From Streptomyces griseoincarnatus (GTDB lineage: Bacteria > Actinomycetota > Actinomycetes > Streptomycetales > Streptomycetaceae), in contig BMTH01000005.1 of assembly GCA_014649575.1 (NCBI GenBank), positions 310,001 through 374,000 on the forward strand: 64,000 bases of DNA, given 5' to 3'. The position numbers and the translations under genes were made by a program. Positions 1 to 8,228 of the stretch are shown here, in pieces (within the stretch, counting starts at the first letter, position 1; each line of letters opens with the position of its first letter). Under the pieces are notes generated by a model, which saw only the letters and a program-made list of their open reading frames with translations, was not told the DNA's origin and searched no databases.

Positions 1-762
1 GCCGAGGCCGAGGACGAAGGGCTGTGGCCGGCCGGGCTCGCGGTCGCCGTGCCCGGTCTGGTGGCCCGCGACGCCCGCACCGTCGTCCGCGCCCCGAACC
101 TGGGCTGGCTCGACACGGACCTCGGCCCGCTGCTCCCCGGGAAGCTGCCGCTGACGGTGGCCAACGAGGCCAACTTCGGCGCGCTCGCCGAACTGTGGCT
201 CGGCGAGGACACCCCACGCGACTTCCTGCACGTCTCGGCCGAGATCGGCATCGGTGCGGCGGTCGTCGTGGACGGGCGGGTGCTGCACGGCAACCGGGGG
301 TTCGCGGGCGAACTGGGCCACGTCCCGGTGTGGCCCGACGGCCCGTCCTGCGCCTGCGGCGGCCGGGGCTGCCTGGAGCAGTACGCGGGCGAGGAGGCGG
401 TGCTGCGCGCGGCCGGCCTCGAACCCGGCGAGGACCGGGTCGGCCTGCTCGCGGGCCGCGCCGAACAGGGTGACGCCGCGGTGCGACGCGCCCTGCACGA
501 CGCGGGCACGGCGCTGGGCATCGCCCTGACGGGGGCGGTCAACCTCCTGGACCCCGAGAACGTGGTGCTGGGCGGCGCGCTGTCGGGACTGTCGCCCTGG
601 CTGCTTCCGTCGCTCCGCTCGGAACTGGCCCGCCGCACGGCGGGCCCGTCCTGCCCGGTCTCCGTCTCCGCCCTGGGCCCTGAGGGACCGCTCCTGGGCG
701 CGGCCCACTGGGTGGTCCGGGGCGTCCTGGACGACCCGGCGGCCGTGGCGGAACGCGGCTGA
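1..762 (+). CDS. ROK-family protein (sugar kinase or NagC-like repressor), 5' end missing
   Basis: The reading frame is open from base 1, so the N-terminus lies outside the window and 253 residues are visible. The ROK zinc-binding signature CACGGRGCLEQ (about residues 116-126) is intact, preceded by a GNRGFAGELGH stretch typical of the ROK sugar-binding loop, and the C-terminal NLLDPENVVLGGALSG segment also fits. ROK proteins are either sugar kinases or repressors with an N-terminal helix-turn-helix. The domain that would decide between them is not in the window. The stop at 760-762 faces the convergent hydrolase gene. Confidence 0.85.
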   Translation, partial: AEAEDEGLWPAGLAVAVPGLVARDARTVVRAPNLGWLDTDLGPLLPGKLPLTVANEANFGALAELWLGEDTPRDFLHVSAEIGIGAAVVVDGRVLHGNRGFAGELGHVPVWPDGPSCACGGRGCLEQYAGEEAVLRAAGLEPGEDRVGLLAGRAEQGDAAVRRALHDAGTALGIALTGAVNLLDPENVVLGGALSGLSPWLLPSLRSELARRTAGPSCPVSVSALGPEGPLLGAAHWVVRGVLDDPAAVAERG

Positions 763-772
763 GGCCGACGGA

Positions 773-788
773 GTCGCCTCTGGGCGAC
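773..788. terminator. Small hairpin between convergent genes
   Basis: GTCGCC (773-778) can pair with GGCGAC (783-788) across a 4-nt loop in the short gap between the convergent ROK and hydrolase genes. The stem is only 6 bp and there is no U-tract, so this is a weak call. Confidence 0.3.
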
Positions 789-808
789 CTCGTCAGGCGG
801 ATCGCCGG

Positions 809-1615
809 TCAGGCGTCCCCGCGGGCGAGGCTTCGCACCTGCCCTTCGTGAATGCCGCTCGCCCACTCCCAGCCGGGCTTGGGCGACACGACCCGGGGGT
901 CGCCGCACTCCCGGCCGTCCCGTAGGTCCTCCACGTACGCGCGATCCAGTCCGATCCTCGCGCGTACCTCCTCGCCCCGGGCGACGGATCCGTGTCCGGG
1001 GACGAGTACGTCGACGTCGTCCGCCACGCCCTCGAGCGCTCCCAGCCCGGCGAGGTAGTCCTCGATCGGGTCGCCGGTGTCGTCGAGCATGGGGACGAAC
1101 ACGTCGGAGAGCATGTCCCCGGCGACGAGAACTCGGCGTTCCTCGATCAACAGCGCCGCGTGGCCCGGGGCATGCGCCGTGTGCTCGATGATCCGCACCC
1201 CGGGGCCGTCCCAGGGAAGCCGCGTGGTGCCGGCGGGCAGACCGGTGACGAGGCCGTACAGGGCCAGGGGTGTGTCCTCGGCGATCTCCGGCGGCAGCCC
1301 TTCGGCGACGCGGGCCTTCCAGTCCGGTTCCGACAACACGTCCCGCAGGAAGGCCGCGCAGCGGGCCGTGCCGTAACGGGGCGCTTCGCCGAGTCCGGCA
1401 TGCCAGAGCACATGATCCCAGTCGGGGTGCGTCGAGAAGCCCGCCACCACGGGCCGGCCCAGCTCACGGAGGTCGGCGGCCAGGCAAGTCATCTCGGCAC
1501 CGGTGATCCCGGCGTCCACGAGGAGCACGCCGTCGCTGCCGTGCACGACGACGGTGTTGTTCTCGAGCAGCTCACTCCGGTGGATCAGTACGCCCTCGGC
1601 GACCTGCTTCAGCAT
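809..1615 (-). CDS. MBL-fold metallo-hydrolase
   Basis: A 268-residue metallo-beta-lactamase-fold protein. The metal motif reads THPDWDH, with the first position of the classical HxHxDH changed to Thr. Further ligands are in HAPGHAALL, an Asp in LVAGDML, and the late histidine in VPGHGS. The substrate cannot be deduced; relatives include glyoxalase II-like and other hydrolases. The ATG at 1615 was chosen because MLKQVAEGV begins the family-like N-terminus. The upstream in-frame extension is Arg/Pro-rich and unlike a protein. Confidence 0.8.
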   Translation of the reverse strand: MLKQVAEGVLIHRSELLENNTVVVHGSDGVLLVDAGITGAEMTCLAADLRELGRPVVAGFSTHPDWDHVLWHAGLGEAPRYGTARCAAFLRDVLSEPDWKARVAEGLPPEIAEDTPLALYGLVTGLPAGTTRLPWDGPGVRIIEHTAHAPGHAALLIEERRVLVAGDMLSDVFVPMLDDTGDPIEDYLAGLGALEGVADDVDVLVPGHGSVARGEEVRARIGLDRAYVEDLRDGRECGDPRVVSPKPGWEWASGIHEGQVRSLARGDA

Positions 1616-1780
1616 GAGCGACTCCGTTCGAAGCCTGCGGGCGCGTCGTGACCGGCACCGCGTCGTCGGCCCTGCTCGGGGTCGAACTCCCTGGCCGGTT
1701 CGCAGCGTCACCCTGCCAGAGGGCCAGACGCACATCAACACCGGAGTCGGTGGAAGCACCGCGTCCGCCCACCTCCACCC

Positions 1781-1810
1781 CGGCCGTGAGGGTGCCCGCT
1801 CTCACGGCCG
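1781..1810 (-). terminator. Hairpin at the 3' end of the small membrane-protein gene
   Basis: CGGCCGTGAG (1781-1790) and CTCACGGCCG (1801-1810) form a perfect 10-bp stem with a 10-nt loop. The stem overlaps the stop codon of the minus-strand gene that ends at 1802. There is no U-tract, as is usual for Streptomyces terminators. Confidence 0.5.
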
Positions 1811-1996
1811 CAGGCTGCTGACGATGTCCGCCGTGGCCGTCAGACCGCTGTGGATCGTGGGGGCGATGCTCGTACTGGCCAGGTAGAAGCCCAGCAGCAG
1901 GCAGACCAGGGCGTGGGAGATCTTCAGCCCGCCGTTGCGCAGGAAGATCACCGCCAGGACCGAGAGCAGCAGCACCACAGAGATGGAAATGGCCAT
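1802..1996 (-). CDS. Small two-helix membrane protein, function unknown
   Basis: A 64-residue protein with two hydrophobic segments (about residues 3-19 and 26-44) joined by a short basic turn (RNGGLK), so probably a membrane hairpin. The start is fixed by a strong GGAGGAGG ribosome site seven bases before the ATG at 1996; a longer upstream reading is not needed. I recognise it only as a type of small conserved actinobacterial membrane protein and assign no function. It lies alone between the hydrolase and the phosphodiesterase genes. Confidence 0.65.
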   Translation of the reverse strand: MAISISVVLLLSVLAVIFLRNGGLKISHALVCLLLGFYLASTSIAPTIHSGLTATADIVSSLRP

Positions 1997-2098
1997 CGTC
2001 AACCTCCTCCGCCGCACCTGTTTCGCGGCGTTCGGCCGCAAGTGTGGCGTAGCGGAGGGTTCGTCCGGGCGGCTGACCTGTCCGCCGAACGTGTGGTG

Positions 2099-2962
2099 TC
2101 ACACCGTCCGGTGGGCGTCGAGGAACGCTTCCAGGCCCGCGAGGTCGTCGGTGTTGAGGTGGTCGACGTCCGCCGCGACCAGTTCGCCCCACAGCGCGTC
2201 CCGCGCGGGACCGGGCACGTCCGGGGTGGCCCAGAACCGTACCCGCTGTCCTCGGGCGTGGGCGGCGTCCACCAGCGTGCGCAGTTTCCGGCGTTCCGCC
2301 CCGGGGAACGCGCCGACGCCCCGCCAGGTGAAGTGGAGCGTCCAGTTGTCGCTGATGAGCGGCGCGAAGGAGGCCGGCGCCGGGCCGCCGAGGTCGGTGA
2401 GGCGGCCGTCGTAGAAGGCGTGACGGACGCGCTGGGCCTCCATGGGCGCGCGGGCGGCGCGGTCGCCGGAGACGACGGCGGTGACCGGTCCGGGGAACAC
2501 CCTGCCGTGGGAGTACGTCGTGAACAGGCCCTTGTAGCGGCGCAGTCGGCGGTCGAGTTCCGCGTAGGTGGACGTGCCCTCGGTCTTGAGGTCGATCAGC
2601 AGCTGGAGCGAGCCGCGGTCGCCGCGGTACACCGTGCCGCGGTGGGCGCGGACGCGGGCGGCGAGCGGGTCCAGGTACAGCGACTCCAGGGTGCGGGCGG
2701 GGTCGAGGTCCTCGGGGTCGTGGGCGACGAGGAGCTGTCCGCCGACGAGGTAGATGTCCGCCTCGACGCTGCCGAAGCGGTGGTCGAGGGCGTCGAACAG
2801 CGGGCGGGGGTGCTCGTAGTCGTTGTGGGCGTGCGCGCGCCACAACGGGCGGGGGCGGTGCGGGTGGTGGCCGGCGAGGGCCTGCCCTGCGGGAAGGGCG
2901 AGAGGGCTCGCGAGGGCGACGCCGAGGGCGGTGAGGGCTCCGCGACGGGTGGTGAGGGCCAT
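2099..2962 (-). CDS. Secreted PI-PLC/glycerophosphodiester phosphodiesterase-like protein
   Basis: A 287-residue protein beginning MALTTRRGALTALGVALASP, a twin-arginine-like or general signal peptide running to about residue 30. The mature part carries HAHNDYEHPRPL, an EADIYL acidic pair and LLVAHDPEDL, the catalytic His/Glu/Asp pattern of TIM-barrel phosphodiesterases (phosphatidylinositol-specific PLC and GDPD group). It probably acts outside the cell on phospholipid-derived diesters, but the exact substrate cannot be read from sequence. The ATG at 2962 has an AGGGAGG ribosome site; an upstream ATG would bury the signal peptide. Confidence 0.75.
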   Translation of the reverse strand: MALTTRRGALTALGVALASPLALPAGQALAGHHPHRPRPLWRAHAHNDYEHPRPLFDALDHRFGSVEADIYLVGGQLLVAHDPEDLDPARTLESLYLDPLAARVRAHRGTVYRGDRGSLQLLIDLKTEGTSTYAELDRRLRRYKGLFTTYSHGRVFPGPVTAVVSGDRAARAPMEAQRVRHAFYDGRLTDLGGPAPASFAPLISDNWTLHFTWRGVGAFPGAERRKLRTLVDAAHARGQRVRFWATPDVPGPARDALWGELVAADVDHLNTDDLAGLEAFLDAHRTV

Positions 2963-3080
2963 GCTCTGCCTCCCTGAAGTGCCGTACGGGGTCCCCGCGA
3001 GTATGGGGTCCCGTGGCACGCGGAGAGCAGGGACGTGCGAGGAGTTGGCCGGTTCGCCGTCGGCCGTTCATCCACGAACT

Positions 3081-3117
3081 GCGGCCCGTCCACCCCGGGA
3101 GGCGGAGGACGGGCCGC
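3081..3117 (-). terminator. Terminator after the acyl-CoA dehydrogenase operon
   Basis: GCGGCCCGTCC (3081-3091) pairs perfectly with GGACGGGCCGC (3107-3117) over a 15-nt loop. It lies just downstream, on the minus strand, of the last gene of the three-gene operon. Confidence 0.6.
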
Positions 3118-3131
3118 CTGCTGAACACACG

Positions 3132-4208
3132 TCAGGGCGCCCGCAGATCCACCAGCTCCGCCAGCGCCTCCCGGTGGGCGCCCGCCGTGCCGTAGGCGAT
3201 CGAGTCGGCCTTGGCCCGCTTGAGGCGCAGGTGTACCGGGTGTTCCCACGTCATGCCGATGCCCGCGTGCAGTTGCAGGGCCTCCTCGGCGGCGCGGACG
3301 GCGACGGGGGCCGCGTAGGCCTGGGCGACGGTGACCGACACGTCCGTGTCCTCGCCGGTCGCGAGCGCGTCGGCGGCGGCCCGTGCGGCGGCGCGGAGGT
3401 TGACGACCTCCAGCCACAGTTGCGCGAGCCGGTGCTTGATCGCCTGGAACCCGCCTACGGGGCGGTTGAACTGCTTGCGGTCCTTCAGATACCGCACGGT
3501 TTCGGTCAACGCCCACTCGGCGACGCCGAGTTGCTCCGAGGCGAGCAGCCCGGCCCCGGCCCGCAGGGCGCGGCGTACGGCGGGCTCCGCGTCGCCGACG
3601 CGGCGGCCCGGAGCGGCGTCGAGGGTGACGCGGGCGAGGGGCCGGGTGAGGTCGAGGGACGTCTGCGGGGTGACGGTGACCTCGTCGGCCGTCACCGCGT
3701 ACAGCCCGCCGTCGTCCGCCGGCACGAGCAGGACGTCGGCGACGGCGGCGTCCGCGATGCCGGTCAGCTCGCCGTGCAGTGCGCCACCGTCCGCGCGGAC
3801 GGTGGCGTACGCGGCGCCGGGGGCGGTGTGCAGGCCGACGGCGAGCGCGCCGATCACGCGTCCGGACGCCAGGTCCGCGAGCGGGCCTTCGCCGTCCGCG
3901 CAGTTCAGCAGCGCCTCCGTGGCGACGACGGCGCTGGTCAGATACGGCACGGGGGCGACCGCACGCCCCAGTTCCTCCAGGACGACGGCCGCCTCGCGGT
4001 GCGTCGCGCCCTGTCCGCCCCGGGCCTCGGGGACCAGCAGCCCGGCGAGGCCCATGCCGTCGGCGAGTGCCTTCCAGGCGGCCAGGTCGTGCGGGGCGTC
4101 CGACTCGGCGCGGGCGAGCACGGACGTCGTGTCGCAGTGGTCGGTGAGCAGGTCCCGGACGGCGGCGCGGAGCGCCTCTTCCTCCTCCGAGTACAGAAGA
4201 TCGCTCAT
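3132..4208 (-). CDS. Acyl-CoA dehydrogenase, second subunit-type
   Basis: A 358-residue acyl-CoA dehydrogenase-fold protein, last of a three-gene operon. It has the helical N-terminal domain (EEEEALRAAVRDLL), the central beta domain, and a C-terminal flavin-side helix with LHAGIGMTWEHPVHL. It lacks the EGTSE-type catalytic loop seen in its neighbour. Adjacent pairs of such genes in actinobacteria often encode alpha2beta2 heterotetramers acting on bulky acyl-CoAs (the Mycobacterium FadE28/FadE29 type). A heteromer here is inference from adjacency, overlap and the divergent catalytic loop. The start overlaps the previous stop by 4 bases. Confidence 0.85.
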   Translation of the reverse strand: MSDLLYSEEEEALRAAVRDLLTDHCDTTSVLARAESDAPHDLAAWKALADGMGLAGLLVPEARGGQGATHREAAVVLEELGRAVAPVPYLTSAVVATEALLNCADGEGPLADLASGRVIGALAVGLHTAPGAAYATVRADGGALHGELTGIADAAVADVLLVPADDGGLYAVTADEVTVTPQTSLDLTRPLARVTLDAAPGRRVGDAEPAVRRALRAGAGLLASEQLGVAEWALTETVRYLKDRKQFNRPVGGFQAIKHRLAQLWLEVVNLRAAARAAADALATGEDTDVSVTVAQAYAAPVAVRAAEEALQLHAGIGMTWEHPVHLRLKRAKADSIAYGTAGAHREALAELVDLRAP

Positions 4209-5386
4209 CGGGCGAGGTCCTTCCAGGCGACGTCCTTGTCGGTGCGCGGCTCGGCGGGCAGGCCCAGGACCCGCTCGGCGACGATGTTCAGCAGGACCTC
4301 GCTGGTCCCGCCCTCGATGCTGTTGCCCTTGGAGCGCAGATAGCGGTAGCCGGCGTCACGGCCGGTGAAGTCGACCAGCTCCGGGCGGCGCATGGTCCAG
4401 TCGTCGTACAACAGCCCTTCCTCGCCGCGCAGTTCCACCTCCAGGCCGCTGATCTCCTGGTTGAGGCGGGCGAAGGCGAGCTTCATGCCGGCGCCCTCGG
4501 GTCCGGGCTGTCCGGCGACGAGCTGCTGGCTCAGGCGTTCGCCGGTGAGCCGGGCGACCTCCGCCTCGACCCACAGCTTCATCAGCCGCTGGTGCAGGTC
4601 GTGCGTGCGCAGGTCGGGGCGTTCGCGCCAGGTTCCGGCGACCGGGCCGATCATGCCGCCCTCGCGGGGCAGCCGCCTGCCGCCGATGGCGACGCGCTCG
4701 TTGTTCAGGGTGGTCTGGGCGACCCGCCAGCCGTCGCCGACCTCGCCGAGGCGGCGGCTGTCGGGGATGCGGACGTCCGTGAGGAACACCTCGTTGAACT
4801 CGGCCTCGCCGGTGATCTGGCGCAGCGGCCGCACCTCGACGCCGGGGTCGGTCATGTCGCACACGAAGTAGGTGATGCCCCGGTGCTTGGGCACGTCCGG
4901 GTCGGTGCGGGCGATGAGGATGGCCCAGCGGGCGACGTGGGCGCTGGACGTCCACACCTTCTGCCCGTTGACCACCCAGTCGTCGCCCTCACGGACGGCG
5001 CGCGTGCCGAGCGCCGCCAGGTCGGAGCCGGCGCCGGGCTCGCTGAAGAGCTGGCACCAGACCTCCTCCCCGGTCCACAGCGGCCGCAGGAAGCGCGCCT
5101 TCTGCTCCTCGGTGCCGTACTGGAGGATCGTCGGGGCGGCCATGCCCAGGCCGATGCCGATGCGGCGCGGGTCGTTGTCGGGGGCACCCGCGGCCGTCAG
5201 TTCGGCGTCGACGACGACCTGGAGGGAGCGCGGCAGGCCGAGCCCGCCGAGTCCTTCGGGGAAGTGCACCCAGGCGAGTCCGGCGTCGAAGCGGGCGCGC
5301 AGGAAGTCGAGGCGCTCGGTGTCGGCGGGCGGGTGCGCGGCCAGCAACTCCCGGGTGCGGCGGCGCAGTTCGTCGGCGTCGGTCAT
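4205..5386 (-). CDS. Acyl-CoA dehydrogenase
   Basis: A 393-residue flavoenzyme predicted to catalyse alpha,beta-dehydrogenation of an acyl-CoA thioester. Visible signatures are CQLFSEPGAGSDLA, WVVNGQKVWTSSAH and IEGGTSEVLLN near the C-terminus. It is coupled by 4-base overlaps to the oxidoreductase gene upstream and to a second acyl-CoA dehydrogenase downstream, so all three are probably co-translated. The physiological acyl-CoA is not known; the context suggests catabolism of a branched, cyclic or otherwise unusual acid. Confidence 0.88.
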   Translation of the reverse strand: MTDADELRRRTRELLAAHPPADTERLDFLRARFDAGLAWVHFPEGLGGLGLPRSLQVVVDAELTAAGAPDNDPRRIGIGLGMAAPTILQYGTEEQKARFLRPLWTGEEVWCQLFSEPGAGSDLAALGTRAVREGDDWVVNGQKVWTSSAHVARWAILIARTDPDVPKHRGITYFVCDMTDPGVEVRPLRQITGEAEFNEVFLTDVRIPDSRRLGEVGDGWRVAQTTLNNERVAIGGRRLPREGGMIGPVAGTWRERPDLRTHDLHQRLMKLWVEAEVARLTGERLSQQLVAGQPGPEGAGMKLAFARLNQEISGLEVELRGEEGLLYDDWTMRRPELVDFTGRDAGYRYLRSKGNSIEGGTSEVLLNIVAERVLGLPAEPRTDKDVAWKDLAR

Positions 5387-6360
5387 GCGGCGGCTCCGTT
5401 CTCCAGGGACGGCAGCACGGTGACGCGGCCCGTGGTGACGCCGTCGGCGACCCGCTGCACGGCGTCGGCGGCCCCTGCGAGCGGCACGCGCTCGCTCACC
5501 AGTGGCTTGATCGCGCCCTTGGCGGCGAGGCCGGTGAGCTGTTCGTGGCAGTGCCTGACCAGCTCGGGGTTCCTGGTGTTGTAGAGGCCCCAGTGCAGGC
5601 CGAGGATCGCGTAGTTCTTGATCAGGGCGTGGTTGAGGCCCGGGCTCGGGATGGTCCCGCTCGCGAAGCCCACGATCACGATGCGGCCCTCGAAGGCGAC
5701 GGTCCTGGCGGACTGGGTGTACGCGTCTCCGCCGACCGGGTCGAAGATCACGTCGGCGCCGCGTCCGCCGGTGGCCTCCTTGACCGCGGCGACGACGTCC
5801 TGTTCGCGGCGGTCGATCACCACGTCACAGCCCAGGTCGCGGGCCACGGCGGCCTTGTCGGCGCCGCCCGCCACGCCGATGACGGTGGCGCCGGCCGCCT
5901 TGCCGAGCTGCACGGCGGCGCTGCCCACCCCGCCCGCGGCGGCGTGCACGAGCAGGGTCTCGCCCGCCTCCAGTCGGGCCCGCCGGTGCAGGGCGAACCA
6001 GGCCGTCTGGTAGCCGATGTGCAGGGCGGCGGCCTCGGCGTCGTCCAGCGTGTCCGGCGCGGGGAGCAGAGCCGCGGCGTCCGCGAGGGCGTACTCGGCG
6101 AAACCGCCGTGCGGCAGGGCCGGGTTGGCGATCACGCGGCGGCCGTCCTCGGTCTCGCCGCAGATCTCCACGCCCGGCGTGAACGGCAGCGGCGGCCGCA
6201 CCTGGTACTGGCCCCGGCACATCAGGGCGTCCGGGAAGTTGATGTCGGCGGCGCGCACCCGGAGCAGCACCTGCCCCTCGCCGGGGGTCGGCCGCTCGAC
6301 GTCCGCGAGACGCATCACCTCGCCCGGCTCGCCGAGTTCGTGCACTTGCCATGCCTGCAT
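5383..6360 (-). CDS. NADPH:quinone oxidoreductase-like MDR enzyme
   Basis: A 325-residue member of the medium-chain reductase superfamily, quinone oxidoreductase branch. The N-terminal domain runs through FPDALMCRGQYQVRPPLPF, and the nucleotide-binding domain has HAAAGGVGSAAVQLGKAAGA. There are no structural zinc cysteines, as expected for this branch. It is the first gene of an operon with two acyl-CoA dehydrogenases. An enoyl-CoA reductase role is possible but not demonstrated. Its promoter region carries a palindrome over the presumed -10 element. Confidence 0.85.
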   Translation of the reverse strand: MQAWQVHELGEPGEVMRLADVERPTPGEGQVLLRVRAADINFPDALMCRGQYQVRPPLPFTPGVEICGETEDGRRVIANPALPHGGFAEYALADAAALLPAPDTLDDAEAAALHIGYQTAWFALHRRARLEAGETLLVHAAAGGVGSAAVQLGKAAGATVIGVAGGADKAAVARDLGCDVVIDRREQDVVAAVKEATGGRGADVIFDPVGGDAYTQSARTVAFEGRIVIVGFASGTIPSPGLNHALIKNYAILGLHWGLYNTRNPELVRHCHEQLTGLAAKGAIKPLVSERVPLAGAADAVQRVADGVTTGRVTVLPSLENGAAA

Positions 6361-6411
6361 GCGGGGCCTCCACGGGACGGTGAACGTCGTCTTCGCTGAC
6401 CGGGTCCCCGC

Positions 6412-6428
6412 ATACTAAGCGGTCGCTT
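6412..6428 (-). promoter_or_regulatory. Promoter -10 with overlapping palindromic operator
   Basis: On the minus strand TAGTAT (6417-6412) is a good -10 hexamer about 50 bases before the ATG at 6360. The palindrome AAGCG-GT-CGCTT (6417-6428) abuts it, so a bound protein would block RNA polymerase. This resembles operators of TetR-family repressors of acyl-CoA metabolism. No TetR gene is adjacent. Confidence 0.55.
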
Positions 6429-6478
6429 GCCTCAAGGGAACCGTCCCGCGCCCTCCACCGTGAAACGCGGGGAACGTC

Positions 6479-7054
6479 TCACTCCTTGCTCTTCGGCCGC
6501 GCCCGCACATGCATCCGCTCCCCTTGCGGCCCGAAGAGGCTGAGGAACTCCACCGGCCCCTCCCCCGTCGACCCGAACCAGTGGGGCACGCGCGTGTCGA
6601 ACTCGGCCGCCTCGCCGGCCGTCAGCACCACGTCGTGGTCGCCCAGCACCAGCCGCAGCTTCCCGGAGAGGATGTACAGCCACTCGTAACCCTCGTGCGT
6701 GCGCGGTTCCGGCTCCAGCCTCCGCTGCGGTTCGAGCACCTTGTACGCCTGGAGGCCGCCGGGCTGCCGGGTGAGCGGCCAGTGGGTGCGCCCGCCGTGC
6801 ACGATCGGCCGGGAGCGCACCCGAGGGTCACCCACCGGGGGCGCGCCGACCAGCTCGTCCAGCGACACCTGATGGGCCTGCGCGATGGGCAGCAGCAGGT
6901 CCAGGCCGGGTTTGCGCTGCCCGGACTCCAGCCGGGACAGGGTGCTCACCGAGATGCCGGTCGCCTCCGCCAGCGCCGCGAGCGTCACCTCCCGGTCCTT
7001 CCGGATCCGGCGCAGCCGGGGGCCCACTTCCGCGAGAACGTCGTCCGTCACCAT
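6479..7054 (-). CDS. XRE-cupin transcriptional regulator
   Basis: A 191-residue protein with an N-terminal lambda-repressor-type helix-turn-helix (LAALAEATGISVSTLSRLESG, about residues 23-43) and a C-terminal cupin domain (GYEWLYILSGKLRLVLGDHDVVLTAGE). This architecture senses a small ligand in the cupin barrel. It diverges from a thioredoxin-reductase-like gene that it probably regulates. The ATG at 7054 was preferred; a GTG at 7132 in the same frame would add 26 residues and place the start inside the neighbour's ribosome site. Confidence 0.82.
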   Translation of the reverse strand: MVTDDVLAEVGPRLRRIRKDREVTLAALAEATGISVSTLSRLESGQRKPGLDLLLPIAQAHQVSLDELVGAPPVGDPRVRSRPIVHGGRTHWPLTRQPGGLQAYKVLEPQRRLEPEPRTHEGYEWLYILSGKLRLVLGDHDVVLTAGEAAEFDTRVPHWFGSTGEGPVEFLSLFGPQGERMHVRARPKSKE

Positions 7055-7074
7055 GCGGACAATTGCAGGTTCGG

Positions 7075-7086
7075 CAAACTTGTTTG
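7075..7086. promoter_or_regulatory. Inverted repeat between XRE-cupin regulator and flavoprotein
   Basis: CAAAC-TT-GTTTG (7075-7086) is the only obvious palindrome in the 79-bp divergent spacer. It is AT-rich compared with its surroundings and overlaps a TTGACA-like element read on the minus strand. It is a plausible operator for the XRE-cupin protein; this is inferred from position only. Confidence 0.5.
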
Positions 7087-7133
7087 TCAATGTGCGGGTG
7101 CCGGAGCGACCGTCGGCGGTGGAGGTGGTCACG

Positions 7134-8081
7134 ATGACCGAGCAGAACCTGACCGACAGCCGTTACGACGTGGTCGTGGTGGGCGGCGGAGCGGCGGGGC
7201 TGTCCGCCGCGCTGGTGCTGGGGCGGGCCCGGCACCGCACGCTGGTGGTCGACGCGGGCGAGCCGCGCAACGCGCCGTCGGCGCACATGCAGGGCTATCT
7301 GAGCCGGGACGGGATGCCGCCGGCGGAGTTCCTGGCGCTCGGCCGGGAGGAGATCGCGCGCTACGGCGTGGAGCTGGTCCGGGACCGGGTGACGGACGTG
7401 GCCAGGGGCGAGGACTTCACGGTGGCGCTGGAGCGGGGCGGCGGTGTGCGCGCCCGGCGGATCGTCGTCGCGACAGGGCTCAAGGACGAGATGCCCGACG
7501 TCCCCGGGGTCGCCGAGCGGTTCGGGCGGGACGTGCTGCACTGCCCGTTCTGCCACGGCTGGGAGGTGCGCGACGAACCCTTCGGGGTGCTGGCGTCGAG
7601 CCCGGCGGGCGTCCACCAGGCGCTGATGGTGTCCCGGTGGTCGAAGGACGTCACGTTCTTCCTGCACCGGGTCGCCGAGGAGGAGCTGTCCGACCTGGAC
7701 CTGCGCCGGCTGGCCGCGGCGGGCGTGGACGTGGTGCCGGGCGAGGTCGCCGGTCTGGTGGTCGAGGACGACCGGCTGACCGGCGTACGGATGGCCGACG
7801 GGGCCGTGCACTCCCGGTCGGTGGTGTTCGTCGCGCCGCGCCCGGTGCCGCAGACGGGACTTCTGGAGCGGCTGGGCGCGGAGATGGACGAGACGCCGTT
7901 CGGGACGTACCCGGTGGTCGACCCGAACGGGCTGACCAGCGTGCCGGGCGTGTGGGCGGCGGGCAACGCGATCGGGTTCACCGAGCAGGTGGTGCACGCC
8001 GCGAGCGGCGGCTACCGCGCGGCGACGGCGATCGTCGGTGACCTGCGGATGGCGGACCTGGACGCGGCGCTCGGCGCCTGA
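7134..8081 (+). CDS. NAD(P)/FAD-dependent oxidoreductase, thioredoxin-reductase-like
   Basis: A 315-residue flavoprotein. The FAD-binding GGGAAGLSAALVLGRARH is near residues 15-32, a CPFCHGWE redox-type CxxC is near residue 140, and a late VWAAGNAIGF segment binds the FAD pyrophosphate. Relatives called thioredoxin reductase-like often serve as ferredoxin/thioredoxin reductases or as oxidases in secondary metabolism, so the partner is uncertain. The start follows a GGAGG ribosome site at 7121-7125. It diverges from the XRE-cupin regulator. Confidence 0.82.
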   Translation: MTEQNLTDSRYDVVVVGGGAAGLSAALVLGRARHRTLVVDAGEPRNAPSAHMQGYLSRDGMPPAEFLALGREEIARYGVELVRDRVTDVARGEDFTVALERGGGVRARRIVVATGLKDEMPDVPGVAERFGRDVLHCPFCHGWEVRDEPFGVLASSPAGVHQALMVSRWSKDVTFFLHRVAEEELSDLDLRRLAAAGVDVVPGEVAGLVVEDDRLTGVRMADGAVHSRSVVFVAPRPVPQTGLLERLGAEMDETPFGTYPVVDPNGLTSVPGVWAAGNAIGFTEQVVHAASGGYRAATAIVGDLRMADLDAALGA

Positions 8082-8113
8082 TCACCCGGCCCGGCGCGGG
8101 ACCACCCGGCCCG

Positions 8114-8179
8114 GAAGGCGGGCCGGACCGGTCCAGAAGGCGGGCCGGACCGGTCCAGAAGGCGGGCCGGACCGGCCCG
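8114..8179. repeat. Three 22-bp tandem repeats
   Basis: The unit starting GAAGGCGGGCCGGACCGG is present at 8114-8135, 8136-8157 and 8158-8179, the last copy diverging at its end. Each unit contains the partial palindrome GGACCGGTCC or its variant. The array fills half of the spacer between the flavoprotein and DNA ligase genes. Confidence 0.8.
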
Positions 8180-8228
8180 GAACGCATCCGGAGGTGTAGA
8201 AGGCACCCCTTCGTAGCACGATGACTGC

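Noticed and set aside
7055..7132. N-terminal extension of the XRE-cupin regulator from a GTG at 7132
   Set aside because: It would put the inverted repeat and the promoter inside the gene, and the helix-turn-helix family normally starts near MVTDDVLAEVG.
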